A stretch of DNA of 64,000 nt, from the NCBI GenBank assembly GCA_963707275.1, contig CAVPPH010000013.1:310001-374000 (forward strand). Direction: 5' to 3'. The notes beneath the pieces are model-generated. The model was not told the DNA's origin. It made no database searches and saw only the letters and a program-made list of their open reading frames with translations. The position numbers were made by a program, and so were the translations under genes. Shown piece by piece: positions 1 to 9,399 of the stretch. Numbering within the stretch: position 1 is the first letter of the stretch; every line of letters starts with the position of its first letter. Source of the DNA: JACKBK01 sp963707275. GTDB lineage: Bacteria; Chloroflexota; Anaerolineae; JAAEKA01.

Positions 1-598
1 TGTTGTGGGCGTTTCCGAAACCACTGTAATACGTGGTCTGGGTAAAGGTGACCGGCGGATTGGGCACGTTGCGCAGTTGCGTCAGGTCAAACACCTGCAT
101 GCCATGGCCGCTGGCTTCGCTGACGATGAAAGCGTAGTTGTTGTAGACCTTGATGTCGCGCCAGGTGGAGCTACTGGTGCGCGTGGGCAGCTTGCCAAGA
201 TAGAGCGGGCTTTCCGGGTTGCTGATGTCCACAAACCCGGTACCATCGCGCAGCCCCATCAGCGCATACTCCTTGCCAGACAGCGGATCGGTCCAGCCCC
301 AGCTATCGTTGCCGCCGGTGGAGCCAAAGGATGCAAGCGGCATGTAGGCCAGCAGGTCAACGTTCTCGCAGGGATAGGCGCCGGCAAAGCCGGCGACACA
401 GGGTGTAGCTGCCTGCGGCGCACGATCCCACGCTGGCTGCTGGTCGGCTAGCATCGCCTTCATCGTCTCGGTCAGAACGGGCGGCTGCTTGTCGCCGACA
501 AATTCCTGGGCGAAGACGGCTGACTGGCTGCTGATGGTCGCTGCCAGGATGATGAGGACTGCCAAAAGGCGAGACCTCTGGGATGCACTACGCTTCAT
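1..598 (-). CDS. Choice-of-anchor B family secreted protein (N-terminal part)
   Basis: The gene runs off the left edge, so only the first 199 codons are seen. The start is the ATG at 598, preceded by AGGAG. The protein begins with a signal peptide (MKRSASQRSRLLAVLI..., cleavage near VFAQ). It continues into a beta-rich domain with the stretches LLAYMPLASFG, GWTDPLSGKEYALMGL and GFVDISNPESPLYLGKLPT. These match LVIVD-type repeats of choice-of-anchor B proteins, in which the repeated unit reads 'is visible as', 'is known as' or 'the status of' a record. Such proteins are exported and of unknown function. The family call rests on these motifs; the anchor at the C-terminus is outside the window. 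Confidence 0.75.
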   Translation of the reverse strand, partial: MKRSASQRSRLLAVLIILAATISSQSAVFAQEFVGDKQPPVLTETMKAMLADQQPAWDRAPQAATPCVAGFAGAYPCENVDLLAYMPLASFGSTGGNDSWGWTDPLSGKEYALMGLRDGTGFVDISNPESPLYLGKLPTRTSSSTWRDIKVYNNYAFIVSEASGHGMQVFDLTQLRNVPNPPVTFTQTTYYSGFGNAHN

Positions 599-842
599 GG
601 CTATTGCTCCTGTGGGGGATTGGTTGCTGTCACATCGCTGGTGCGCGCGGCCACTCCAACTGCCCAGCCGCACCACGGGGCGGGATTATATGCTGAACCG
701 CGCCCGAACTGCAAATCACCCCTTCAGAGTATTGCGCAATAAAGAACGACCGCCCGACCTTCAGACGCAGGTCTGGTTAGCAACCGGACGATCTCCATCA
801 CGAGAGATCAGTCACGCTGGCAGCGCAACTACCAAATACGAG

Positions 843-1391
843 CTAGCCAAGCAGCGCGGCCAGATCGTCCAGACCCTTTTCATCGGCCAGGTCGCGCGGT
901 GTCTTGCCGTTGTAATCCTTGGCAGCGGCGTTTGCGCCGTGATCCAGCAGCCAGCGCGCCATGGGCGGCTGATTGAAGCTGACCGCAGCGTGCAGTGGCG
1001 TCGCCATGCCGTCGCCAGCGTTGACGTCAGCGCCGGCCGCCAGCAGGCTATCGGCGACAGCCAGCTCAGCGTGCGGCACGGGGTAGTACAGCACCGGTAG
1101 CCCGTGCGCGCCCACCGCATGTGCCTGCGCCGGATCAGCCGCCAGCATCGCGTCCACCACATCGCCCCGGCCAAGCATGGCTGCTGTGCAAATGTCCAGC
1201 GGCGCGCCCAGCTCCAGGAGGTATTCGGTCATCGCCCGGTCGCCCATCTGCGCGGCTGCCTGAATTGGCGTCTCACCCCAGCGCGCAGCCGCGTTGACCA
1301 GCTCGGGATGCTCGGTGAGAATCTCCTGTACCCGCGCCATGTTGCCGTGCGCGTTACCTACCAGTTCGTCGATAAGTTGCTGGTTTGTCAT
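843..1391 (-). CDS. Ankyrin repeat protein
   Basis: This is a 182-residue protein with no signal peptide, built almost entirely of ankyrin repeats. Recognisable units are ETPIQAAAQMGDRAMTEYLL, then a divergent unit around TAAMLGRGDVVDAMLA, then ATPLHAAVSFNQPPMARWLL and a final capping unit KTPRDLADEKGLDDLAALL. Ankyrin repeats mediate protein-protein contacts, and no partner can be deduced here. The ATG at 1391 is preceded by GGAGGAAA, so the start is well supported. It stands alone, 106 bases beyond the end of the exporter adaptor gene on the same strand. Confidence 0.85.
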   Translation of the reverse strand: MTNQQLIDELVGNAHGNMARVQEILTEHPELVNAAARWGETPIQAAAQMGDRAMTEYLLELGAPLDICTAAMLGRGDVVDAMLAADPAQAHAVGAHGLPVLYYPVPHAELAVADSLLAAGADVNAGDGMATPLHAAVSFNQPPMARWLLDHGANAAAKDYNGKTPRDLADEKGLDDLAALLG

Positions 1392-1402
1392 TCGGTTGTT
1401 TC

Positions 1403-1481
1403 CTCCTACTCGTACTCGTACTCGTACTCCTCCTCTTCCTCGAATCCGGGAACCTCGGAAGAGTACGAGGACGAGTAGGAG
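1403..1481. repeat. TACTCG tandem array forming an imperfect inverted repeat
   Basis: On the + strand CTCCTACTCG is followed by further TACTCG copies (1403-1429). After about 30 bases the complementary words GAGTACGAGG and ACGAGTAGGAG appear (1461-1481), so the element can fold into a long imperfect hairpin. It lies between two genes transcribed leftward and overlaps the ribosome-binding region of the ankyrin gene. The function is unknown. Confidence 0.6.
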
Positions 1482-1497
1482 TTAGAGTAGGAGCGCT

Positions 1498-2796
1498 TCA
1501 ATCCGTCTGGATCGTCACCGCGGCCGTCATGTTCCAGCGCAGTTGGTCGTTGAACTCGTCGGGGATGATGACAACGGTGTAGGTGATGTCACCCTGTTTG
1601 TTGACGCCGATCGGCTTGATCTGGCTGACGTGGCCGCGCAGCTCGACGCCCGGCAGCGCATCGAAGCGCAGCAGCGCTTCTGCTCCCTCGCTGACGCGCA
1701 CCACATCCAGTTCCGTCAGGTCGTCGGTCTCGATCTGCCAGTCGGTCAGATCGGCCAGTTGCACGACCGGCGCGCCTGGAGATACCGGTTCGCCCACCGT
1801 AGGCACCATCTGCGCAACGGTGCCCGCAAACGGCGCGGTCAACACGGTCTCGTCCAGCGCGGCCTGGGCTTGCTGTACAGCAGCGCGCGCCGATGCGACC
1901 TCGGCCTCGACCGTGGCAGTGGTCTCCGGCCGTGCGCCGGCCTGCAGCAGATCGAGCTGAGCCTGCGCGCGCCGCAGTTCTGCCTGTGCGCTGGCCAGGT
2001 CGGCTGGCCGCGCCGGCGCACGGACGCTGTCCAGCTGCGCCTGCGCCTGGCGTACCGCCGCCTGGGCAGCAGCAACTTCCGCGGCAGTTGCACCCTGTTG
2101 CAGATCGTCAAGCTGAGCGGTGGCAGCGTTGTAGGCGTTGGTGGCCTGCTCTAGTTGCAGCGCTTCCGGGCGCGTACCGATGTCAGGCTGGCCTGCGACG
2201 CGGTCATAGGCTGCCTGGGCAAGTCGCAACGTGGCTTCGGCGTTGGCGACATTGGTATTGGCGGTGATAAGCTGCTGCTGCGAAGCGCCCTCGCGCACCC
2301 GCTGCAAGCTGGCTTCTGCGCCGTCGACAGCAGCCTGCGCGGCCGCGATGTCTTCGGCGCGCGCGCCGGCAGTCAGCCGGTCGATCTGCGCGTTGGCGGC
2401 GTCGACGGCAGCCGCGGCAGCTTCTATTTCCTGTGTGCGCGCGCCGGCGCTCAGTTCCGCCAGACGGGCCTCCGCGGCTGCCAGCGTCGCTTGAGCCTGG
2501 GCAACTGCCGCCTGCTGGCGGGCGGCGCGCAGGCGCAGGATCGGCTCGCCGGCGGATACGGGCGCGCCCTCGCTCACCAGAATCTCGTCCACGATGCCGC
2601 CGGTGGCGAGGTTGAGAGCGGCGCTGCGCACCGGTACTACGACTCCATCGACGATGATTTCGTTGGCGGCGCGCACCGGCGCGGCAATCAGTGGTGCAGG
2701 TGCAGGCGTACTGGCCGCGTTGTTGTTTGTGCTGCAGCCTGCCAGCAGCGCGGCGGCTAGCAATGTGGTGAGTATCAACAAGGTTTGTTTTTTCAT
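1498..2796 (-). CDS. HlyD/MacA-type adaptor lipoprotein of an ABC exporter
   Basis: This 432-residue protein starts at the ATG at 2796, with GGAGAG upstream; an earlier in-frame start would place 19 unlikely residues before the signal. It has a lipoprotein signal with lipobox LLAG-C21. A first biotinyl/lipoyl-like half motif (GGIVDEILVSEGAPVSAGEPILRL) is followed by a very long Ala/Gln-rich coiled-coil hairpin with repeats such as SAGARTQEIEAAAA and TAGARAEDIAAAQ. The second half motif (LTAPFAGTVAQMVPTVGEPV) and a beta-barrel region follow. This is the order of periplasmic adaptor proteins that link an inner-membrane exporter to the outside. It is co-directional with the FtsX permease and ATPase upstream, and the three form one exporter. 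Confidence 0.85.
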   Translation of the reverse strand: MKKQTLLILTTLLAAALLAGCSTNNNAASTPAPAPLIAAPVRAANEIIVDGVVVPVRSAALNLATGGIVDEILVSEGAPVSAGEPILRLRAARQQAAVAQAQATLAAAEARLAELSAGARTQEIEAAAAAVDAANAQIDRLTAGARAEDIAAAQAAVDGAEASLQRVREGASQQQLITANTNVANAEATLRLAQAAYDRVAGQPDIGTRPEALQLEQATNAYNAATAQLDDLQQGATAAEVAAAQAAVRQAQAQLDSVRAPARPADLASAQAELRRAQAQLDLLQAGARPETTATVEAEVASARAAVQQAQAALDETVLTAPFAGTVAQMVPTVGEPVSPGAPVVQLADLTDWQIETDDLTELDVVRVSEGAEALLRFDALPGVELRGHVSQIKPIGVNKQGDITYTVVIIPDEFNDQLRWNMTAAVTIQTD

Positions 2797-2804
2797 CTTC
2801 GTCT

Positions 2805-2962
2805 CTCCGACGCTGGCTCGGTCACAGACCGGCCAGAGCGCGTTTTCGATCACCGATCACTGGTTACTGTTTACTCCGATGTTGGCTCAGTCACAGACCG
2901 GCCAGCGCGGTTGATGGTCTGTTCCGGTCACTGATTACCGTTCACCGTTTACTGGTCACTGT
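2805..2962. repeat. Intergenic spacer with direct repeat and TCACTG/ATTACCG word array
   Basis: A stretch of about 33 bases beginning CTGGCTCGGTCACAGACCGG (from about 2812) recurs about 68 bases later as TTGGCTCAGTCACAGACCGG (from about 2881). Between and after the copies lie degenerate runs of the words ATCACCGATCACTGG, TTACTGTTTAC and GTCACTGATTACCG. The same vocabulary fills the spacers at 18979-19140 and 19980-20098. No gene or clear promoter is seen in it. Confidence 0.6.
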
Positions 2963-5539
2963 CTACTCGTACGCCAGCACCTCGCGCACCGTGAGACGCG
3001 ACGCGTTGCGGGCCGGCAGATAGCTGGCCAGCGCCGCCACGATGGTCACAATCGCCAGCCAGATGACGATGCCCTGCACGGAAAATGCGAAAGAGAGCGG
3101 CGAGTCGGTAAATGCAAGGCCGACCTGGTCGCTGAGAATCCGGCTGAGCGGGTAGGCGAGGATGGTCGCCTGTATCCAACTGATGAAGCCGATCAGGACG
3201 CCCTCGACCGTGATGATCTGCATGATGGAGCGGGTAGCCGCGCCGATGGCGCGCATCACGCCGATCTCGCGTGTCCGTTCGATGACGTTGATGCTCATGG
3301 TGCCCATCAGCCCCAGGCCGCCCACCAGTGCCATCAGGAAGGTCATTACCATCAACAGGTTGACCAGGATTCCGAACTGGTACTCCGTGCCTTCCAGATT
3401 CTCGGCGCGGGTGGAGAGCTGCGTGACGGTATAGCCTGCGTCCTTGAAGCGCTGCTCCAGCGCCGCGGCCACCCGGCGGTGCTCGGCCGGGTCTTCGCTG
3501 TTGGTCAGGACGCGCAGGGCGCTGGCCCGACCTGTCCTGCCCGTCAGCCGGCTGAAGTAATCATAATTGGTGTAGGCCGTCGCCTGATCCAGCACGCCTT
3601 CCATGACGCCCACGACGACCCAGTCGTTCTCCTTGTCGTTGATCTTGAGCGTGATGGTGTCGCCCAGCCGGACATCTTTCTCCGCTTCCATGAAATTGGT
3701 GTTGACCACCAGCGCGTTTTCATCCTCTGGCAGCAGCCAGCGGCCGGCCACCAGTTGCGGGTTGAGCATCTTGCTGCCGTCAGGCGGGGCGTTGATGCGT
3801 ATCTCGTCGCTCTCACCGCCCGGCAGACCGGGCTGTGGTAGCCGGTCAGCCTGATCGGACTGGCCTGCCCGGCCGGGCAGGCTGGGCGCTGCCGTTTCGG
3901 AGGTAGTCACGGCAGGCGCATCGGGCCGTTGGCGACGGGCGGTCGCGCGCCCCAGCTTTCAGCCGCCACCACACCCGGCGTCTCCAGCGCCACGCTCTGA
4001 AGCGCCTCGGTGCGCACATCGCGGTCGATGCCGATGATGACATGGAAGTTGTTGTTGCGCACAGCGTCGTCCACGGTCTGGTAGAGCGAGGCGCGCACGG
4101 AAAGCACCGCGACGAAGATCGCCCCGCCCAGCGTCAGCGTGATCATAGTCAGCGCCAGACGGCCCTTGCGCCGGAAGGTGTTGCGCAGCGAGATCATCAG
4201 CGGCCGGCTTAGCCAGGGCAGCACGCGCTGGCTGCTGACCAGCAGCCGGTCGAACGGTCCTTGGCCAAAGCGGCCCTTGCCCAGCCCGTAGCTGCTGATT
4301 GCCTCGCGGATGGTAATGCGCGCGCCGCTGCGGATCGGCAGCAGGGCCGCGAGCAACGGTATCAGCAGGCCGACCAGCACCTGCAATCCCATGGCCGACA
4401 GCGGAATTCCATCGTACACTACATCGAAATTGAGGAAGGTCGCCAGAAACGTGGTGAACCCGTAGGCGCCGGCCACGCCGGCCGGAATCGCGATCAACAG
4501 CGCCAGCAGGCCAAATATCACCACCATGCCGAGATAGAGCGTCACAAGCTGGCCGAAGCGCGCGCCGATTGTTTTCATGACACCGATCTGTCGCACCTGC
4601 TGGGCCATGATTGCGGCGATGGTGTTGACGACCAGAAATGCGCTCAGGAACAGCGACAACAGCCCCAGCACGCCCAGTAATAAGAACACCGGCTCCAGCA
4701 CCTCGTCGGCGGGATGTTTGCCTGGCTCCGGCACATAGGTGAAGGTGACGACGCGGTCGCCGCTTTCGATCTTGTCCTTCACCAGATCGGCCACCGACTG
4801 GACGTAGTCCTGATCGTTGCGGCCTACAGGGTCGGCCACAGTGATGCTCAGACTGGTGTAACGCTTGGGATAGCCCCAACGCTCCAGCGTGTCGAAGGTC
4901 GCGAAGCCATAGCCCTGGTTGGTGAAGCGCGCCGGCGGCAGGTTGATGTCATGCGCCGTTCCCACGACCACGACATCACGCAGCCGGCCATCGGGCAGCT
5001 CCAGCGACAGGGTGTCGCCAGTCACAGCTTTCAGCATCGGCAGCGACGTCCGCTCGATGACGACCGCGTCGCGGCGGTGGAGGCCACGGGCCGCTCTCCG
5101 GTCGCACGATGTTGATCGGGATGTTCTCCCAGTCAGGCAGCGCAAAAATCGTGAAGTCCAGCCACTGACCCGGTCCCAGACTGGCTCTGGTGCGCAGGCT
5201 GAAGCGCGCCGTCGCCGCTTCGATTTCCGGCATGCGCTGGACGGCGTCCAGCAGGTCGCTGTCGAAGCCGTTGACGCCCAGCAACGCGTGGGCTGGGTTG
5301 ATGCTCTGGTAGCTGCTGTTGAGCTGGTTGTTCAGGATCTGGCGCGTGCCGGCGATCAGACCGACGGCGAAGATGCCAACCGCGATGGAGAGGACGACCA
5401 GAACTGTGCGCGCCTTCTGGTCGCGCAGGTCGCGCAGTACCTTGGCCCAGCGCGGCGCCAGCCACACCCGCTTTGCGCGTTGCGAGCGCGCCGGGCTACG
5501 GCTTGTCGCAGCAGCTCTGGACTCGGGAAGTACGCTCAT
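2963..5539 (-). CDS. FtsX/MacB-type ABC exporter permease (two frameshifts)
   Basis: One permease of about 859 residues is read in three pieces, with frame changes near 5085 and near 3910. The ATG at 5539 lies one base beyond the ATPase stop, so translation is coupled. The first transmembrane segment is in KARTVLVVLSIAVGIFAVGL. After a large extracytoplasmic domain comes a first FtsX core (LSLFLSAFLVVNTIAAIMAQ, RQIGVMKTIGA). A second unit starts at RNTFRRKGRLALTMITLTLG and ends with a second FtsX core (NVIERTREIGVMRAIGA, SYLPARNASRLTVREVLAYE). This duplicated layout with 8 or more helices is typical of MacB-like permeases that move lipids, lipoproteins or peptides without a classical substrate channel. 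The substrate is unknown. Confidence 0.85.
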
Positions 5540-5540
5540 G

Positions 5541-6335
5541 CTACGCAGCCACCAGTTGCGGTCGCACGATGCCCGGCGCGCTGTGGCCGGTGTCATCGAT
5601 GATCAGCCCGTCGGCGATGGTCACGGTGCGGCTGACCCGATGAGCCAGATCGTCGTCGTGGGTCACCATCAGCACGGTCTTGCCCTCGTCCACCAGCCGT
5701 CCAAACAAGCTGAAGACTGCTTCAGCGGTGAGCGAGTCGAGGTTGCCCGTTGGTTCGTCGGCAACGATCATAGCCGGGTCGTTGGCCAACGCGCGGGCGA
5801 TGGCGACCCGCTGCTGCTGTCCGCCTGAGGTTGCCGAGGGCAGCTTGTCGGCCTGCTCCACCATGCCGACCTCCTCCAGCAGCGCCAGCGCCCGCTCAGG
5901 CCGCTCGCGCGCCGGGTAGGTGTTGCAGAAATCCATGGGCAGCATGACGTTCTCCAGGACCGTCAGTGTCGGCAATAACTGGAAAAACTGGAAGATCACG
6001 CCGACGTGCCGGCCGCGCCAGACAGCCATTTGCCCCTCGCTGAGGGTATGTACGGCTGTGTCGCCGATCAGCACCTCGCCCGACGAGGGCCGGTCGATGC
6101 CGGTGATCATGTTGATCAGCGTCGATTTCCCGCTGCCTGACTTGCCGACTACCGCAACAAACTCGCCGCGGTCCACCTCCAGATCGATCTGTTTGAGCGC
6201 GATGAATGGCCCGGCGGCGGTTTCATAGGCCTTGGTGACCGAGCGCAGTTCGATGAGGCGTTGGTTGCCGTAGCGGTACGCGCCGGCGCTGCCGTTGGTT
6301 GTTGCTGTTTCGTTCTTTTTTGATCGGCCAAACAC
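5541..6335 (-). CDS. MacB/LolD-type ABC exporter ATPase
   Basis: This 264-residue ATPase starts at a GTG at 6335 with GGGAG upstream. It carries Walker A GKSGSGKST, the Q-loop region VIFQFFQLLPTLTVLENV typical of the LolD/MacB/FtsE branch, Walker B MIVADEPTGNLDS and the switch His in MVTHDD. The ABC signature reads TSGGQQQR, with Thr in place of the usual Leu; this is a mild change and probably still functional. It powers the FtsX-type permease encoded immediately downstream. The N-terminal 25 residues are low complexity and specific to this protein. Confidence 0.92.
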   Translation of the reverse strand: MFGRSKKNETATTNGSAGAYRYGNQRLIELRSVTKAYETAAGPFIALKQIDLEVDRGEFVAVVGKSGSGKSTLINMITGIDRPSSGEVLIGDTAVHTLSEGQMAVWRGRHVGVIFQFFQLLPTLTVLENVMLPMDFCNTYPARERPERALALLEEVGMVEQADKLPSATSGGQQQRVAIARALANDPAMIVADEPTGNLDSLTAEAVFSLFGRLVDEGKTVLMVTHDDDLAHRVSRTVTIADGLIIDDTGHSAPGIVRPQLVAA

Positions 6336-6565
6336 GTGTGTTGCTCCCGATGGGATTTGTTCAGAGTCCCAGTCTAGCAGAAATGCAAGTTGGTCGGTGT
6401 GATTGTACTCTCAAATGGATGCTGCGGGAAACCTGTGGTCCAGTTCCTACTCGTATGATCTGGATCATGGCGCGCTGACCACGCCTTGCGCTATCCTGAA
6501 GCAGACAAAAAAGATGCATGCGACGATCAGTCGCGGCATATCCCACTGCTCAAGGAAAGAAAACT

Positions 6566-7306
6566 ATGTCAGAAGAATCGCGCATGTGGATGGAAATCGT
6601 CTTCAACATCGGCTACCTGGTGGCGATCTGGGCGCTGGTGGCGCTCATGACGGTACAGCGCGACCGGGTCGCGCCGGAAAATCGCGGCGTGGCGCGCCTC
6701 GGCCGCTGGATGTTTTTCCTGCTGGCGTTAGGGGATACCGGCCACGTCGGTTTCCGCGTTTGGGCTTATGCAAGCGGCAGCCTTGAAACCACGATTACGC
6801 TGCTGGGCCGGCCCGTCGGCCTGGTAGGTCTGGGGGCGCTGGCCACCGCGTTCACCGTCACCATATTCTATGTTCTGGTGCTGGTGATGTGGCACGAACG
6901 CTTCCGCAAGCCGTACGGCTGGTTTGGCTATCTGCTCTTTGCCGCGGCTGCCGTGCGTCTGGTGGTGATGATCCCCGGTTGGAACCAGTGGAACAACGTT
7001 GTGCCGCCGCAGCCCTGGTCAACCGTGCGCAACCTGCCGCTGATGCTAATGGGGCTGGGCGTGGCCTATCTGATCCTGCGCGACGCGCGGGCAACTCACG
7101 ACCGGACGTTCACCTGGGTCGGCGGCTTCATCGTCGCGTCCTATCTGTTCTACATGCCGGTGATCTTCTTCGTCCAGCAGGTTCCCACGGTCGGTATGCT
7201 GATGATCCCCAAGACGCTGGCCTACGTCGGCATCGCGGTTGTCCTCTACCGTGACCTCTATCTCGGCGCAACGACGCCGTCGGCTGCGGGATTGCAGCCG
7301 CGCTAG
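6566..7306 (+). CDS. Integral membrane protein of unknown function
   Basis: A 246-residue protein starts at the ATG at 6566, with AAGGAAAGA upstream. It has about seven hydrophobic segments, for example IVFNIGYLVAIWALVALMTV, WMFFLLALGDTGHVGFRVW, LGALATAFTVTIFYVLVLVM, LLFAAAAVRLVVMIPG and YLFYMPVIFFVQQVPTVGML. Polar residues lie inside helices (GDTGHVGFR) and there is a conserved-looking WNQWNN loop. I do not recognise the family. It is divergent from the exporter ATPase gene and converges with the acyltransferase gene, with the two stop codons overlapping at CTAG, so it is a single-gene unit. A sensor or small transporter role would be guesswork. Confidence 0.8.
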   Translation: MSEESRMWMEIVFNIGYLVAIWALVALMTVQRDRVAPENRGVARLGRWMFFLLALGDTGHVGFRVWAYASGSLETTITLLGRPVGLVGLGALATAFTVTIFYVLVLVMWHERFRKPYGWFGYLLFAAAAVRLVVMIPGWNQWNNVVPPQPWSTVRNLPLMLMGLGVAYLILRDARATHDRTFTWVGGFIVASYLFYMPVIFFVQQVPTVGMLMIPKTLAYVGIAVVLYRDLYLGATTPSAAGLQPR

Positions 7307-8114
7307 CGGGTTCCCTCACTGGCTTCTGCTTGTAACGCACTGACCGGATCGTTGGTAGCGCGGATTTTGGAGAGCGCCGCGCCGATGATCTCGCGCGCCT
7401 GCGACGCCAGTTCGGTCGAGTTGTCGCCGTGGTGCGGCTCGATAACCTGCAGCGGCACCAGCCAGACGCGACTGGTCTCGCGCATCACAATACGCTTGAC
7501 GGTTGTCAACACGCCCTCGTTGCGGCTGTGCCAGGTCATAGAGTCGGTCTCCTCGTAGTGGATGGCGCACAGCAGGTAGGGCATTTCCGTGTCGGTGGCG
7601 ATGTCGAAGACGCCGTAGCGGAAGGGTAGCAGCGTGTCAAGCGGGTTGCGCGTACCTTCGGGGAAGATCACGATCGGGGGATAGTTACTGACCAGCACCG
7701 CGTCGGCTATCTGCCGGCGCACGCTGTTGCGATCCGACTTGTCGCTGCGATCCACGAACAGGGTTCCGGTCGCGCGCGCGATCCAGCCGACAAAGGGCAG
7801 CTTCCTGACCTCGGCTTTGGCTACGAAACGCACCGGCAGCAAGCCAGGCCATCACCAGTGTGTCGAAGAACGAGACGTGGTTGGAGAGGATGAAGCCGCG
7901 GTGCTGCACGATCCGTTCGCAGTCGGTGCACTACGAAGCGCAGGCCCAGCGCAGGCATCAGCAGCCGCACGCCCAGCGAGAAGCACCAGGCAGAAAGCCG
8001 CACACCGCGCACCTTGACCGGGATCCAGGCGAGCAGCACTGTGGCCAGCGCCGCGCCGCCTACGATCACTGCAGCGGCGACAAAGCGCATGATGCCGCGG
8101 ATGGAGGCGATCAT
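7303..8114 (-). CDS. 1-acyl-sn-glycerol-3-phosphate acyltransferase-like (PlsC family; two frameshifts)
   Basis: This is a lysophospholipid acyltransferase of about 270 residues, read in three frames with breaks near 7925 and near 7845. An N-terminal hydrophobic segment (FVAAAVIVGGAALATVLLAW) precedes the catalytic HX4D motif NHVSFFD. The acceptor-site motif FPEGTR follows about 70 residues later, with the correct PlsC spacing. The reaction would be transfer of an acyl group to lysophosphatidate at the membrane. The ATG at 8114 overlaps the stop of the upstream hydrolase gene (ATGA), so the two are co-translated. The breaks look like indel errors because the motifs continue exactly across them. 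Confidence 0.85.
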
Positions 8115-8626
8115 GGCTGGCGCCCCAGCGGCCCGCCAGCGGTCGCTCCGAGCAACGCCGGCCAGTCAAGCTGTGGCACGATGGGGTTGAGGTCGTGAGT
8201 TGCGTCGAAGGTCATGAAGGTCAGGTTTGTGAAGATCTGTTCAGCCACCGAGCGGGTCCGGTCGATGGGTACGATGTCGTCCTGCGCGCCGTGGACGACG
8301 GTCACTGGAACGGCGGTCGGCGGCAGCGGATGCTGCGCCAGATCGATGTACGGCAGCGCCGGCGCCAGCAGGACGAGACGCTCGACCTGCCCAGGATGCT
8401 GGCAGGCGAACACCGCCGCCATCAGCCCGCCCATGCTCGACCCGATCAGCGTCCAGCCGTTCGCATCGGCCAGCAGCGCCTCAAGCAGCGCCATGCGTGC
8501 CCAGAAATCGCCGGGAAAATCAGGCGCCAGCAGATCGGGAAAGAGGCCGCGCAGATAGGTGGCCTTGAAACCCTGGCCGCTGCCGGCCTGGCCGTGGATA
8601 AAGAGAAGACTCGTACAGTCAGTCAT
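8111..8626 (-). CDS. Small alpha/beta hydrolase (esterase-like)
   Basis: This 171-residue protein has a compact alpha/beta hydrolase fold: LLFIHGQAGSGQG (oxyanion region), the nucleophile elbow GSSMGG, a catalytic Asp in HGAQDDIVP and a catalytic His in DATHDLNP. The length and motif spacing fit the YqiA/RBBP9-like short esterases. I place the start at the ATG at 8626 (MTDCTSLLF...), because upstream in-frame sequence lacks homology character; no strong ribosome-binding site is visible. The stop overlaps the acyltransferase start, suggesting a lipid-related two-gene unit. The substrate is not predictable. Confidence 0.8.
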   Translation of the reverse strand: MTDCTSLLFIHGQAGSGQGFKATYLRGLFPDLLAPDFPGDFWARMALLEALLADANGWTLIGSSMGGLMAAVFACQHPGQVERLVLLAPALPYIDLAQHPLPPTAVPVTVVHGAQDDIVPIDRTRSVAEQIFTNLTFMTFDATHDLNPIVPQLDWPALLGATAGGPLGRQP

Positions 8627-8839
8627 GCAGGGATGTCGCAATGGCTCAAGACTTGGACGGACGACCGTTAGTTTGCGTCGTCTGATCTCAAGAGGCAAGT
8701 GCCGGAAACCTTGGGCAATTATAGGGCAGCTTCCACTGCATGTCAATCAGTTGACGTCGCTGGTCACTTGAACAGTCACATCTGAGCGCGGCTGGATTCG
8801 CAACCAAGGTCAGTTGCGCTATCCCGATTCAAAAATTCC

Positions 8840-8868
8840 TTGACATTCTCTATCCCCTGTGATAGAAT
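8840..8868 (+). promoter_or_regulatory. Sigma70-type promoter of the nuo operon
   Basis: A perfect -35 box TTGACA (8840-8845) and a -10 box TAGAAT (8863-8868) are separated by 17 bases. The promoter lies about 115 bases upstream of the nuoA start, in the only large gap before the complex I genes. The long leader after it is GC-rich and contains no ORF. Confidence 0.8.
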
Positions 8869-8983
8869 TCGCAACCGTTCCGGAGGACGCTTCCCAACGG
8901 CGGGCGCAGACCTTCGGCTGACGCCCGGGGCGCAACGTCCGTCGCCCTGCTGCTCTTCCCATCCCTCTTGAGCGGAGCCTGCT

Positions 8984-9337
8984 GTGCCAATTGAGTATCT
9001 CCCAATTCTGATTCTGATTGTCGTCGCTGCCGTCTTTGCCGTGATCGCGCTGGCGGTTCCGGCTGTGTTTGGGCCGCGTCGCGCCACCAAGGCGCGCCTG
9101 GAGCCATACGAGTCAGGCATGCTGCCGTACACCGATGCGCGGCGACGCTTCCCGGTGCAGTATTACGTCATCGCGGTGTTGTTCATCCTGTTCGACATCG
9201 AGGTGATCTTCCTGTATCCCTGGGCTGTGATCCTGCGCCAACTCAAGTTGTTCGGCCTGATCGAAATGGGCATCTTCCTGCTGATCCTGCTGGTAGGTTT
9301 CGCCTATGCCTGGCGCAAAGATGCACTGGAATGGTAA
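8984..9337 (+). CDS. nuoA: NADH-quinone oxidoreductase subunit A
   Basis: A 117-residue inner-membrane subunit of complex I with the usual three helices: LPILILIVVAAVFAVIALAV, YYVIAVLFILFDIEVIFLYPW and IEMGIFLLILLVGFAYAW. The family-defining loop EPYESGMLP and the acidic helix motif FDIEVIFLYPWA are both present. NuoA lies next to NuoJ, NuoK and NuoH at the quinone-channel end of the membrane arm. The start is a GTG at 8984 (GTG CCA ATT), with GGAG nearby. It is the first gene of the 14-subunit operon. Confidence 0.95.
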   Translation: MPIEYLPILILIVVAAVFAVIALAVPAVFGPRRATKARLEPYESGMLPYTDARRRFPVQYYVIAVLFILFDIEVIFLYPWAVILRQLKLFGLIEMGIFLLILLVGFAYAWRKDALEW

Positions 9338-9352
9338 TGGTTCCAACGCGCG

Positions 9353-9385
9353 ACATGCAACTTGCAACGTGCCACTTGCAACCTG
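9353..9385. repeat. TTGCAAC word repeat between nuoA and nuoB
   Basis: The spacer reads ATGCAACTTGCAACGTGCC followed by ACTTGCAACCTGC, which is three near-copies of CTTGCAAC. It is a short low-complexity spacer like the other word arrays in this window. The nuoB ribosome-binding site (GAGGTG) begins just after it. Confidence 0.45.
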
Positions 9386-9399
9386 CTGAGGTGTAATGT

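Noticed and set aside
1403..1481. CRISPR-like array at the TACTCG repeats
   Set aside because: The units are six bases without spacers, there are no cas genes, and the second half is inverted.
3907..3912. Reading the first permease as two coupled genes (overlap GTGA)
   Set aside because: The supposed border lies inside an extracytoplasmic domain, and the intact paralogue at 31888-34287 has no border there.
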